Positions 47,926 through 61,410 of a DNA stretch of 64,000 bases are shown here, in pieces. Made by a program: the position numbers and the translations under genes. The stretch covers positions 15,565,320 to 15,629,319 of the forward strand of contig CM055190.1 in the NCBI GenBank assembly GCA_029224185.1, given 5' to 3'. How positions within the stretch are numbered: the stretch's first letter is position 1; every line of letters begins with the position of its first letter. The notes beneath the pieces are model-generated. The model saw only the letters and a program-made list of their open reading frames with translations. It made no database searches and was not told the origin of the DNA. Source of the stretch: Karalla daura (lineage: Eukaryota > Chordata > Actinopteri > Chaetodontiformes > Leiognathidae).

Positions 47926-49429
47926 ACAAAGATATTCCCTCTGGAGACGAAACAGAGCAAACACAGTGAACAGTGCACAGTGAATAAATGAAGTGAATAA
48001 ACCCACATTAATGTTTAATTTACTCAGTCGGCGTTGTTAAATGCATATAGTGCATGAGACCAAATTGTTGCACCATGGGTGGAGAGATCAGTATGTTTTG
48101 GTAGGTCATTGCTTTTATAATCAATGTGTCTTTAAGTCAGTCGGACAAAAGAAATGTTTTTTTCTGTTCTAAAGCAGAAATAAGAAGCTCTGTTTGCAAA
48201 CTTATAGTATGTCTCTGATATTACATGGGCACTCATACTCCTTGTCATTACAAGGTTTATGAGCCTGTTTCACAATATCGGTGCTGTTAATGTGCACACA
48301 ATGAACGCTGAGTAATATTTGGAGCATGGTTCGGTTCGTGCTGTGCGGCCCCACCAATCGTTTTCCTATCAGCAGCATCCTACACTGGATTGCCCAGTGA
48401 TTTACCATAATAATAATCTTGCATTAATTCTACATGTTCCTACAGCTTTCACATTCTTCAAAACAAATGCAAGTTTTAACAGCCTCTGTCTATTGGATTC
48501 GCTGATATTTGGGGGCGAAGCCGCAGTGGTTTAACTGCGGGGGCACGTCTAACAGACCACTAAAGCAAACAGTGACACTCCTGAGCACTAAAATCCTCGA
48601 CTTAACCCTTTCATTTAATATCACCACAAATCACTTTGGTTGTTAAGGCTGACAGGCACAGCCACTCAGAGTTGCAACTGAGGCATAGACACACACATCC
48701 AGACACACGCACAGCGTAGCATCGCAAGCTGTTGTTTTTGGCTTGAGCAGACTGAGAGCTTTCTGGCATGATAGTGCTATCTATGATCGTGGAATTTCCA
48801 AGTGGCCTGCTTGGGAAAACAGGCCGATAATTCAATTAGTGCTTGGCAACCAATGTGCAGACACCAGTAGCTTTACAAAATGAGTCTCACACCATAACAA
48901 AGGTCTTGCTTAGACAGCAGCAGCGTGGAGCTGACTGGAGAGTGGCAGCGAGAGTCCAACCCATTTATTCACAACAAGTATATGCAACAACTGGACACCA
49001 AGAGATCCCTTCTTCTTTTCTCTGTATATTTTTATCATCTGTATTTTTTTTGTCACTTCCTTCTTTCTATGATTGTAATTTACTCCATACGTATGTGCAC
49101 ATCGCTGCTAAACCTTTCTCACTGCATGCAGTGGTATCAAACTATATATATATCACTGTATATGTCCTTTTACCTTTACTGTGCAGTGGTTGTCCTCCAA
49201 AGGATGCTGAGAAAACTTGCAGAGACTTGACACCAGTTTAATACAGGCACTCCTTCAGTCATTTTAACCTTGTTAAATTAATAAAATTTAACCTTGTAAA
49301 ATAAATAAAAGGATAATAAGATATAATGATAATGATGATTGTAAAGATAATGATGATAATACTGACATGGTTTTGACAGTAAAAACAGTGCTGAGCAGTG
49401 CTCTGACCTAAAATGTTTGAATGGATTTT

Positions 49430-49790
49430 CACAAGCCCTTTTATAATCCTTTTATTAGGTGTGGGAATAGATCTGGCACCCTTTCATGCTTATCTGGTAA
49501 CCAGCAGTAGGCTTCACTGTGATTGGTTGTCTTCACTCACGTGAAAGATTCAGGGACTTCGGGTTGGTCGTTGAACTTTTTCTCCCTAACTAAGTGGTGA
49601 GTGGAATATATAGCTATAACAATATAGCTATAGAGTGTGTACACATTCAGCCTTTTTTGACGGAATCAGAGAACTCCTATTCTGAGGAATAGATCTCACA
49701 TACATTGAGATTTCACCAGAAACTTCAACAAACTGCTTCCTCAGTGGTGTACCTTCATTTACTCACACACCTGAATGGTGACATACACGT
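49430..49790 (-). repeat. family B, copy 6
   Basis: ATCTGGCACCCTTTCATGCT, TATCTGGTAACCAGCAG, CTGTGATTGGTTGTC and GATTTCACCAGAAACTTCAA, the reverse of the + copies. Confidence 0.6.
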
Positions 49791-49984
49791 AAATGTGCTT
49801 TTCATTGCAGGCCTTAAGATATCAGAATAGGCAAATGAACAGTTTTGCCTGAAGAAATACAACTAATTTCTTTGTCTCAACAAAAAGACAGCAATTACAG
49901 TAACAGTAATCATAATAGTAATAATAACATCAGCAATAACATAATCAATTTAAGGCCCTGACCTCTAAGCAAAAGTCTTACAAA

Positions 49985-50215
49985 GTCTATCCATCCATTA
50001 TCTTACCTGCTTACCACTCCTCACCTACACCCAGGGGCACTTCTTAGTCTCCAATCAGTCTAAGCATGGATGTTTTAAAAGCGTGGGAGGTAGCATCCAG
50101 AGAAATCCCCCACACACGCACATGAGAGAGCATATAAACTCCTCACAGAAACATCCTCGGTCCAAAGGGATCCAACCCAGGGACCTTTTTACCGTGCGGT
50201 GGCCGCACTATTGAC
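49985..50215 (-). mobile_element. V-SINE/Mermaid-like copy
   Basis: Starts CCATCCATTATCTTACCTGC (complement of the 3' tail) and ends with GGGATCCAACCCAGGGACCT and a tRNA-like end. The middle is degraded. Confidence 0.65.
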
Positions 50216-50520
50216 CAAAAACATCTGGCTGTGCGTCAGGCCCTGTTACCCTGCTGTCTTCACCTCTTGAGATCAGCAAGCTCTGGAAAATATTTTCTTC
50301 ACATCCTTTCACAATCTGTTCACTGGGAAGCAAACCAAACGTGAAAAAGGCAACTCAACTTTCCCCATCACCGGTTAATAAAAATGATAATTGGATGTTT
50401 TAGATGTGGTTCAGCAGCTGTCTAAACATATGTGGCTTTTATAGGAATTTGCAAGTGCCCAAGGAACATCTGCACCTGTAGATTTTTTGCCTGATTATTG
50501 TGTACAAGCTTGAGTGCATA

Positions 50521-50523
<3 letters not shown>

Positions 50524-50572
<49 letters not shown>

Positions 50573-50573
50573 G
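50524..50573 (+). repeat. compound (GT)19(GA)n microsatellite
   Basis: GT run followed by GA repeats. Confidence 0.95.
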
Positions 50574-51079
50574 AAAACTGAGCCGGTTTATTACATCAGG
50601 GAAATGATAGCGACCCCCGAGGAAAAAACTGAAAGAGACATCAAACGCTGGCTGTTTCTGTGAAGACCAGAATAAACCAGCTACTGTGTGAGATCACCGA
50701 GGTGTTCACATCTGACACCAGAGCCTTTCTTTATACAGGCCGAGGTCATGATAATTCCCCTGCTGCCTGCTATAGCATGGCCAGTTTCATTTTCCTCAGG
50801 TTAATTGAGCTGCTTGGGAACTTAACTTAGAATAAGAACAATCACACTACATGAGAAACTAGAGTCATAGCATAATTCCTATGCATATGTTGTGACATAC
50901 ATGCACAATGAATATCATGCAGTCTATTTCTGGCCAAAGATGTACAGCAGGTCCAAAGAGATCATCATGTCTTCATCCACATAACAATTTTCAGATAAAA
51001 TATCAGTTGGAAATTAGAGATTATGAACAGAGATCAAATGTGACCTAAAATATGTGTTCACCTACCTGCCTCCATTCAC

Positions 51080-51300
51080 ATATGTGGGTAAATGAAGTTT
51101 GGTGAAGTTTCTGATGAAATGTCAGTGTATGTGCTCCTGGTTCTTCCTCAGTATGTTTCCTCCACTGACTCTGGCTTAAACATGGCTGGACAAGGCTGGA
51201 CATCTATCGCTCAAGTTACCAAATAGTGAGGATGCAAAAGGATGGAGAAGTCACATAATCATTCATGTAAGTATTTCATAGTTTCTCTGTTCAATACCAA
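51080..51300 (+). repeat. family B, copy 7
   Basis: GGTAAATGAAGTTTGGTGAA, GTTTCTGATGAAATGTCAGT and TCACATAATCATTCATGTAA match the complement of copy 6 and the + copies. Confidence 0.55.
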
Positions 51301-51581
51301 ACAGTCAACCATTTTATACAGCAGCACCTGGCTCTTGCTCTTGGTTGTGAATTGTGATTTACCCAGAGAAAATCTGAGCTGAGATTGTATTAACCCCAAG
51401 GTGAAAATCTGGACCTCACCTACTTTGATAAATCACCTTCCTTTGTTCCACAGAGACATATTCCTTCATCCCCTATTTTCAATAAACCTTCAATAGACTT
51501 ACTAACTACGTAATTAGATGTTTAAGATTAACATCTAATTAAGTAGAAGAAGAAGAAGACATTATGAGAGAAGAAACATTA

Positions 51582-51606
51582 TGTGTGTGTGTGTGTGTGT
51601 GTGTGT
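51582..51606 (+). repeat. (TG)12 microsatellite
   Basis: Perfect run, preceded by a GAA-rich stretch. Confidence 0.95.
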
Positions 51607-51983
51607 CCGGCCATCACCAGGTGTGTCGGCTGCAGGTAAAGCACAGCATGTCTGACAGGGGGGAAGTAAAGCAGAGAACTTTCCACTTATAAAATATGTG
51701 ACAGCCAGTTAACAAGTAGCTTTGATTTACTGTCCATCATAGATTTAAGGAAACATCAACAGGATGTGGCGGCATTTCATCGTGCCTCTTTGATAGATTC
51801 TTCCTGAGGGCACAGTCGTGTCTCTTCACTAGTCAGATCTACAAAACCCTCAGAAACTAGACTCGGTAAATGCAAAAAATCTTTTTCACTCTCTTAGATG
51901 TTAATGACATTGTGCTACAGCAACACCAAAGAGACTTTTTAAAACTAATGTGGACGTCTTTCTGCCCTTTATTGTTAGTATCT

Positions 51984-51986
<3 letters not shown>

Positions 51987-52067
<81 letters not shown>

Positions 52068-52074
52068 ACACACA
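51987..52074 (+). repeat. compound (CT)24(CA)n microsatellite
   Basis: Same CT-to-CA architecture as at 30749, but longer, with one CT interruption in the CA part. Confidence 0.95.
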
Positions 52075-55000
52075 TGTACAAGAAATGTTAAGTTAATCCT
52101 CTTGTATAACAGCATCCTGTCGATGATAGTTAAGAAAACATTGGAGCTGCGCCTGCTGCGTCATGACAGTTTAACAAAACAACACCATGTAAATTAGCTG
52201 CCACTGTTCTCAGTGATACTTGTGTTTTGCACTCAACCCTTAGTTACTGTAAAATAGGTCACATTGGGTCAGGTTATGAGTTGTGTTGTACAGTTCTGTT
52301 TTGTTTTAATTTGCAGAGATTGGAGAGTTTCACTTTTGTAAACTATACTTTCGTCCCAGCAAAGATAACAAGGTGCAGCACAGGTCAGGACAGTTTAATA
52401 ACTTTTTCTATCCTCAGTTGATATCCCTTACACGTCATCGGGTTTTTCTGTCACAGTTTTCTTAATTGAAAAGCTGGAAATAATCTAATTTAATCACAAG
52501 GTTCATTAGTTTTGAAACCCTGTCAACTTTCAACCAGTGTTTTCCTGATCTTTATCTTGTAAAAAATCAGTCTGACACTTCATTTATTTGCACATTATAC
52601 TTTTCCCATCAAATAATCAAAGCAAACAAACATGTCTCAACCGAGCATGGTATGGTTACTTAACGGTGTCATTCCCAGCGAGTGGCAAACATTCAAACCC
52701 GGCTCCTGCCAGGTGGATTCACACTGAAAAAGCCCCGCCGCTGTGATAGTTAGCACTGTTGTGTAACTGAGTGCTGAAAGAAATGTGAGAATAATCACGC
52801 ACACGTCTTCACAGCCTGTCAGAGTCTGATGAGAAGAGGAAGAAATGGATCAGCCAGACACTTCAGTTGTGATGCTGCAGCTTCGGTGAATTACAGCAGG
52901 ACTGTATCGGCTTTTAGGCCTCTTGCATGAGCATTGCCATAAACACATGGTTTTTTAACAGGCTGCGTGGCTGCTCCACAATAATTACACCCAGCTGCCA
53001 CTGTATATAGCTTCATGCAGTGCTTTACGTTATTCACCTCTGCCCCACATTCGGCCTGAGATTAGTTCCTCTGTTCCTTTTCGCCAACATTTACATTTTA
53101 AAACGGCACTTGTTTCACCAAGGACTCGTGCAAAGCGAGCTGCGTTGCGCTCGTAAACAGCAGCCGTGACTGCGCTGTCAGCTTTCTCCTCTGCCCCAGA
53201 AGCTGGAGGCCTAATTCTGCCAAAGAAAACAGCGTGTGCTCAGCACGAAACGTCTTGAATGACAGGCCGAGAGAGCTCTTTGTCAAGCAGCTGCTGTCAT
53301 TCAGAAAAAAAAAAAGTTTTCATTCATCTGTGCCTGGGAGTGTCACCCAGCTTGTTTACATGCTCAGCGCTGAGCCCAGAGGTTCACTCTGGCTTTGAAA
53401 ACAAAAAATAAGGATATCTGGTGTTAGATAGTGTTCTGTGACATTTTGTAATTGTGGCATCAATCAGTTAATTAGTCAATCGTCTTTTTGACGTTTTTCA
53501 ATTGTGACATCCATAAAATGACACATGGAGACAATGTAATATGCTGGAATTTTTTTTTTTAATCTCCAGCTGCCATTAATCATCAGTCTCTATGTGGATC
53601 ATAGCATTTAAGAGAACAAAATGGATTTCACAGATAAAACTGTGACAACTTGACACATACAAGGTGAAACTGTGTCCAACACGCTTGTGTGCATGTCCAT
53701 ATATTAGAATTAGCAAGGACAGTGTGGAGTGTGGAGATCCTGTTGCACAGTTGTTGCATGGTTGTGTCCATGTGTAATTGAACTTGGATATTGTTAAATA
53801 TTAGCCTCTATGATCTGTGTGCAAAGTGTGCATAACCTGATAAGAAACCTTGCCTTTTGTTTGTAAAAGCTTTGATATTGTTCCCATGCAGTCTGCTGAG
53901 TGGCCTGACCCTCTCCAGGCCTCCATCAGCAGCAAGGTCCTCCAGTGATCCAGCTCCTGCGGCCTTTTTTTTTCTGACTTGACCTGGTGGAAACCTACAC
54001 CTGCTGGAGATTTGGTTCCAGAGCAGGTGATTTTCAATGCCAGAGATTACATTCACTCGCCCTGGATGAGTTGAAATTGAACACAAAAAGTCCACAAAAA
54101 GACATCATTAGTCAAACACACAATATGTGGTAAACAACGGAATCTGAGAGAAATGCCAACGGCGAAGGAAAGGGAAACAGAAGGTCTTGTTCAGTGTCTA
54201 AAGTATCTATCTATCTACATTTTGACTTTGGACCTTGGACTTTTAAATCACCATCACACATTAAACTAATATTTATAACTGCCTGCTGTAGAGTGGGAGA
54301 GGTCCAGGGCTGCAGCTTCATATTCTCTGCTCAAACTAGTCAGTCTTCGACCAAATTATCTCTTCAAAGACATTGAGACTCAGAATAAAGGGTTGCCTCT
54401 TTTTGCATTTACTAAATTTTGTATGAAATTCAACCCTGACAATCTCAGAACTGCAGCACGCACATTGTTGTGCAACACCCACCTATGATTGTCCGCATTG
54501 TGTTATTGTTGGCTGATTTGTTACATAATGGGTCAGTTCGTGTCATTGTGTCATGACACAGCCCAGGGACAAATTTAGAAGTTGAATCATGTGAGTGATA
54601 CAGTACACACTCGTGGCCTGTCTCTGCCTCCGATCACACGCAAAGACAATGATTAAGCTTTTTTCCACACTGGGACAAATTTCTCCTGTCTTAAGGAGAA
54701 ACACAGGATTTAAGGGTTTACACAGTTGTACTGCTATGTCAGTAGGTCATAGTTTAACGGTTTTGAACTCTAACCTTTTGCCATCAAGGTGCCAGGAGAA
54801 GCAGTTGATATCCATACTGGGCCAGGTACAAGATAGTATTTACAGCACGTGATGTAAAGTAGATATGAGAGACATCAAATTAAACCAAATCAACAAAACC
54901 GATCCATTTCAAGGAATTGATAAAATGGCTGAAAGTGTTCTGACTGAGAGAACAAATGCAACAGGTACAACTTTATTTGACACACTGTGTGTTACATACT

Positions 55001-58000
55001 AAAACTTTCCAAAATAATCGGCGAATATCACTGTTCAAAGCACGTCAAACATTAAAGAGGCAGAATCCAACAATAAAAAGCAACATTAATCACCTGAGGC
55101 CAGGCAGAAACTTAACAGGCTGTTTTTTTCGCCCCTCTTTTTTCCCTTTTCTTCTTCTTTTTTTTGTGTAACGGCTACAATTATGATGGCTCATAAATAA
55201 CATTTGCAAGCTGAGAACTGGCTGCAGATCAAATCTGAGTAATGTCTCACCTGACAGGCAAAGTAATGGGCTGTTGGCAGATCTATTTGTAACCGCATTT
55301 GATGTGGCACTGGAGGGCAGACGGCGTGAACACTGTGTCCTGTCACCGCATGTGTGACATGACATAAGTAGCATTTCCTCGTTAGATATTGCTTTTTACC
55401 CCCCAAGTCTAAACTATATCACCCACTGTGATTTCCATATCATCCGTCGGGAGAGTTTTGTGTAAAGCACGTTTGTCTGAGCGTGGACAGCATTGTCTTT
55501 CATTTAAAATCTGAAGGAGTCAAACGAGAGAGAGAGAGAGAGAGGGAGGTGATTTTTTGTTTTGTTTTGTGTGTGTTTATCGGATGCTCACGTCCCACAG
55601 TGGGGTGGATGACAGGCAGCACTGCCCTGTAGGGATCAGAATTTATTTAAGCACGGTTACACCCATTGGCAACAATCAAGCTGACTCCTCTCACTGCCAT
55701 TCCCACACACTGACACACACACACACACACACTCGTGTCCAAAAGCTTACACGCCATCCATACCTTGACACATACCTACAGCGGCGAGCGAGCGTGCACA
55801 CACACACCGGCGAACATTGCGACACAGACACACACTGCAGGTGTGGCAGTTCCTTCAGCAGTTTCTGTCGTGTCTCTTTAACATTCCAGTATCATGATCA
55901 CCATCTTTAATCTCCTGCTTTGTGAAGGCCTGCAAGCTAACAAGCTGTTGGATTACTGCCTTTACTTATCACACATGCCTGCACAAGGCACACAGCTGAC
56001 AGTTGTTAACTCACTGCTTCACTTTTTTATCTGCCTCGGCCTCCGTTGCATAATGTACACATGCGTATTTAAGTGCAAAGCAAAGTGCTCTTTGTGCACT
56101 TTTTCTGTATCTCTCTAAGTAATAAACCACACAAGTAATCAGTGAAAATGAGTTAAATATAAATTGTGTAGAAACACACGTTGTCCCACTTTCGGTATCA
56201 ATACACATGCGCAGGCTCATATTCAGATGTGCCAGCCCCGGCATCCTTTTATCTGCCTTCATGTCACTCACTCCATTGCATAAACAGAGCATGTTGAGAC
56301 ACAGAGGGATCAGATCTTAGAGTGCTTCACAATGCGTACGATTAAATCTGTTCCCGCTGGTACAAAAGGTGGGCCGGTGGCGGTGTAATTTACACCACTG
56401 TCCAGCGGCAAAGTCAGCACTATCAGTCCGGGTGTCGTCATCCTGCCTCTGTTCTCCCACTGCGTGTAATGAATCCAGTGTGTCTGAGCCCTGGCATGCA
56501 CAAATGATTAACTGGTGGCAAAGAGAACTGATTAAGGAGATAAAGCTTGGCACACAATAGCCGCAGTGCTACACGTGTACCTGCATAAGCAGAGCTTCCT
56601 CACGCAATGGAATTATTCACCTCTGTGATCACTCTTTTTTAACTCCACCACCCTCCAGACAGACAGAAAAGGTGTACAAGTCTAAAGTCAGTATGCGAAT
56701 GTGCACCTTCAGTGTGATCATTCACACAATGCGGACAGTATGAAGGGAGCAGGTCAATAACTTTTAGCAATTTAGGTGTAAGTTTTATTTTTGGGGAAAT
56801 TAAACAAATCGAAGAAGTGAAATCCAAGTCATGAATGCAATAATGGCAATAACAGAACAACAGAAAAATAAGCCTGTAGTCACACCAAAAGTGTCAATAA
56901 TCGCCTGTGGATGCTCTGGGGCAGGTCTTTCAGGCTAAAAAGTAGATGTGTCCACCTAGGCAGATCAGCTCTACTGTCATTACCATGACAGTAGTTACAT
57001 ACATGTACTGTCATTCTTGTTTTCACAAGGCCTGTGTTAGATTCATGACTTTGACTGCACAAGGCAAATGACAAATGAATAGATGCTCCCTAACGCAGCC
57101 TTCTGATGGTCCTAAGCTCTATTTGCCTCTTTGATTATTATGAATTTACCCACTTGTAAGGTTCACACAATAAAGCAGAAGTTCATTTGTCAGTGTCAGT
57201 GCCCAGTGTCAGCAGCATTCATTGAGAATGATTGATAGCTGGTCCCCAAGGACGCTTTTGGTCCTTGGACCAACTACTTGGATATACTATTTGGATATAC
57301 CGGGTTTGTTGAAAGTGGTCTTCCTCCTTTTTAAAGTGAAAGCCAGGACTTTGCTGTCCTTCCCTCTCTGGGACTGGTGGCCCACCGTGACCTGGCACAG
57401 TGTCCTGAGCTTACACTATTCTATCAATTTGTTATCACTTATTCAGGAACCCGTCACTAACTCTGCTATCTGGGAAGTCACCATGGATGTGTATAAACAC
57501 ATGATTAATACACGTGATTGTAGACAAATTTATTTGTGCAACGTGTGTTTTAGGATCAGGTACACATACACTACATCGGTTATCTGGTTCCAACTCGATG
57601 ATCTGAGCAGCAGCCAATCAACAAGGACAACACTGCACAACTCTCTAAGAGCTGCAACACTGTGCGGCTGTCGTCGTTATTTTTGGCATTTGACCTTGGC
57701 AAAGAGGGAACAGCTATGACTGCAACCTGCATATTTGGTTTTTCAGCACTTGGCAAGACCACATTCCAGAAAACACAGACTCTGGGGGCGCAAAGTGAAC
57801 TCATGGGTATAGACCCTAGTAGTAGGTCTGTTTTGCAGTCAGATACGACTGTGGGTTTCAATCTATTGTGATATAATGGTTTCCACGAAAATACTGGAGA
57901 CTACACAGGGAGCCGTAAGTCATCTCCTTTTACGTGATTTGAGCAGGTGTTTGTTTTGTTTGGCATTCATCATTGAATGTGCTAAATAATTACCCAGAAG

Positions 58001-58659
58001 GTTCTATCAGGACTCCACATTTTTTACAGTTTAAGGATTAACTTGGCCTAATGTATAACGGCCTGATTGTTTGACAAGCTGAGAATAGTGGCAGAAGTGC
58101 TGAACATGCTGAGGAATCTCGTCTCGGCATGTCCATCTCAAAAAAAAAACATTATAAGAGTGTTTGTCTGAAGAGATCCGAAGATAGGCGTGCAACGCAC
58201 TTCACTTCATGGATGCTAGTTTGCACACCAAAACATTTTTCTTGTCCATCTGTCAAATCACTTCCCTTTCCTTGTTTTATTTTCCTTGTTTTCCATCTGT
58301 CTGTCATTTCTGTTTTCACAGCAAAGTGGGCTCACTCGGAGGCCCGCGGGCAGACACACATTGTGGGTCACTTCAGGCAGTTTAAAACAACCTATGGATG
58401 ATGAATTCAATGGAAAAGAAAAATACCGAGTGATGTTTTTAAAGAGAAGAAACAACCCAGTGGAGTGTTTCAAGGAACAATACATTTGAGGGAAAAAACA
58501 ATGGAAATGAAAGGAAATAATGCAAAACAACTGCTGTATCATCTGCATTTTGTTTCTTAATTTGTTTTTTATTCATTAGCATTTGTGTAATGTGTTAAAT
58601 GTTAGTCTTATTGACAGACGAGACACCTGGCAAAGATGGCAGCAACACACTTACAGACA

Positions 58660-58683
58660 CACACACACACACACGCACACACA
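58660..58683 (+). repeat. CA microsatellite
   Basis: CA run with one CG interruption. Confidence 0.9.
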
Positions 58684-59724
58684 AATTACGACTTACTTAT
58701 AGAAAAAGACAGCCTGGACTCTATAGAGTTTTCACTTTAGTAGATTGTCTTGCGTATTATTGGAGAGGGAATCCCAAAAGCTTTCTCTCCATATTTAGGT
58801 CTTACCATAAGAGAACAAGAAATTGCAACAAGTCCTTGTAAGCATTGTCACAGCAATCTGACAGGAGAGCAGCACTTGGCCTTGAAACCTACTTAGGAGC
58901 ACGAAGGAACATGGTATGGAACATATCGTATCAGGCTGACTCATACGGCACAAAAACACAGTTGGCCTACAAATGCATAACTGTAAACTTTTTTTCCCCC
59001 GCTCTTCCTTTTATTTGACACAACCTAGCGTGCTGCCTAAAAAAACGGCTCGTGATTGTTTTGATAGAAAAGGGTGACCGATACCTCCCTCAGCTCTTTC
59101 TGTACACAACCTCCCGACCCTTGGCTCTGTCCAAGCAAACACAGTCTGCACGCAATGCACAATGATTAACTCGTAGATTGTCTATGGAGAGAGGAATCAC
59201 TCAGTAGGCAGAAAAAAAAGGTTTCCTGCCCACATTGTCAACCCTCCTGCTCCTTTCTTTCCCCTCCTCATTTAAACATTCCCTCAGCAGCAGATTCAGG
59301 CTTGTATTGTTCGGAGACAATGGGATTGTACATGTGAGACCTCTAACTGACAGCAGTCGCACAACACGCATGAGAGCCACATATCCGATATTTACTTCTA
59401 CCTTGACATGTCATATAGATTCACATATCTACATAGATCTCCGGTGGGAACATGGTGTGCTGGCTTAAACTTTTTGTCTTATTTTTTTTCTTTGTCATAG
59501 GTACTTTTACTTTTCATTTATCACCATATTGTGGAAACAGAATGTCTTCGTAAACTACATCAGGTGCATAGTATGAAGGTGATATTTTTAGTTCCACAAC
59601 TAGATTGGAAAAGCAAATGAAACTATATCTAAAGACATAATAGGATTAATTTGTATTTCTTTATTTAAGTTTTCTTATTGGCACATTACAGAATCAAATA
59701 TAAGTGCAATTGGATCACGTTGAT

Positions 59725-59910
59725 CCATCCATCTTTTATCTTACCTGCTTTGTACCTTAATGGAGGCACACACGCCATTCACTCTCACACTCACACAGAG
59801 GTCATTTAGACTCTCTAATCAACCTCAACTTATATGCTTTTGGACTATGGAAGGAAACTGGAGAGAAAAACACACACACAGGGAGAACGTGCAAACTCCA
59901 CGCAGAAAGT
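59725..59910 (-). mobile_element. V-SINE/Mermaid-like copy
   Basis: CCATCCATCTTTTATCTTAC, then TCTCTAATCAACCTCAAC, then GGGAGAACGTGCAAACTCCA. The tRNA-like end is missing. Confidence 0.7.
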
Positions 59911-60303
59911 TAAAATACATTTTTAAAAAGTAAAAAAATAGGTCACAGTTAGGTGTACAGTGCACACACAGGTGTACAGTGCAGTTTTCAGTTTGACAAA
60001 CAATTCATCCAACAAAGGTCAATGTCACTTTTTTCACCCCTTTTACACCCCTACGGTCAAACTGAGGTCCACGAGAAGAAAACCAAAAGTCTTTGGAGGT
60101 CCTCTTCAACAACATGATAAACTTCATACAGATGTCACACCGCTGCCAACAGTTACCCTGACCTGTTCCTTACGGTCCCTGGAAACCGGATGAGAGTGAG
60201 ACCTCTTTGTTGGAACCAGTCTCTGTGGATTAACCCCTAAATGACAGGCCAGTTGACTGCCTGTTAGTTCGCGCCGCAGAATGAAGGTTTTGGTGGGGCA
60301 CTA

Positions 60304-60355
60304 TGTGTGTGTGTGTGGGTATGTGTGTGTGTGTGTCTGTATGTGTCTGTGTGTG

Positions 60356-60398
<43 letters not shown>
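60304..60398 (+). repeat. long interrupted GT microsatellite
   Basis: About 95 bp of GT with CT, AT and CG interruptions. Confidence 0.95.
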
Positions 60399-61329
60399 TT
60401 GCGCGCGTGCACGCTCAGGGGGCAGTAGAGGTTAATTTCTGTCACGCATGACTTGTTTTGCGTGCCAAGCTTATCCATATCTTATTTCCCCATAGAAGAA
60501 AGGGCTGGCGGCCAGAACAAATTCCGCAGCAAAACTATACGCTGGCATTTATCCTATAGAAAATAAATGGGTTTGCAATGATGTAATAAGACTGGCCATT
60601 AACTGATGAGCCCAGGAGCCGTAATGAATCACAGCTCACCACACGATATCACGGGGATATCAAACCGACCACACGCATCAAGAAAACATATGGATTCATT
60701 CATTTTAAATGATATTGCGCAATATTTCAAGAATACATTTCAACAGACTGATAATTTTACATGTGACAATGCTCATTCAGTCGTACTGTAAGGTACAAAA
60801 GAGCAAACTATGCCCCATTTAAAGTGAGGATCTGTGTGAAATTTAAACAGAACGCAATTGCTGAAAACTGTTTTACAATAATGCAGTTACAATACAATTT
60901 TTTCATCATGTTTCACATTGTAATGGATCTCTCACCACCTGTGCTTGTGAATAGTGTAGCGTTATAAAGATGGTTTATTCAATCCCACGATAGGAACCCC
61001 TCTTAATGAATAAATATTATCAATGACTTTCTTAGTCATTTGCATACCTTGCTCTAACGCTGAAATAAGTTCAAACAAGTAGGTTACACAAACGAGGTAT
61101 ATGAGTTTGCAGTCTTCTTATTTTTCTCACACGAAAATATATGAATATGAATTAGGATGACTTTTATCTATATTTCGAGGTATATATATATATAAGTTAT
61201 AAAAACCACCTAGTTCAAACATTTAAAATACACAGTAGATTTTTCTCAGATTTTTCCCCTATTGTTCTCTTTTTTTCTACCCTCAAATCTACAAATTATA
61301 TAGTTAATACAGCATTAACTAATATTTAT

Positions 61330-61343
61330 CCACTAGAGGGCAG
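61330..61343 (+). promoter_or_regulatory. CTCF-like motif
   Basis: CCACTAGAGGGCAG fits the CTCF core CCASYAGRKGGC fully. Motif match only. Confidence 0.4.
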
Positions 61344-61384
61344 AGGTTAAAGGTTAATTCAAAATTTTGTTTGTTCGGTTTGCC

Positions 61385-61410
61385 TGTTTGTTTGTTTGTT
61401 TGTTTGTTTG
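61385..61410 (+). repeat. (TGTT)6 tetranucleotide repeat
   Basis: Perfect TGTT units between 61385 and 61410. Confidence 0.95.

Larger units (their letters stand above)
41598..49000. other. 3' flank, gene-free
   Basis: No coding exons recognised. It holds a CTCF-like motif (41939), a three-copy minisatellite (42543-43012), an X-box-like palindrome (43067), a V-SINE-like copy on - (43850-44110) and a diverged tandem duplication (47193-47925). The neighbour expected downstream from human synteny, LMAN1, is not seen. Confidence 0.6.
49001..57000. other. 3' flank, gene-free
   Basis: Family B copies in opposite orientations (49430-49790 on -, 51080-51300 on +), a V-SINE-like copy on - (49985-50215), and compound microsatellites at 50524 and 51987. 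A (TATC)3 tract after TCTAAAG at ~54200 resembles a LINE tail. No gene recognised. Confidence 0.6.

Noticed and set aside
57222..57719. 165-codon open frame on +
   Set aside because: Longest frame in the 3' flank, but no recognisable domain, overlapping open frames on the other strand, and no splice or codon signal. Likely chance or an old transposon relic.
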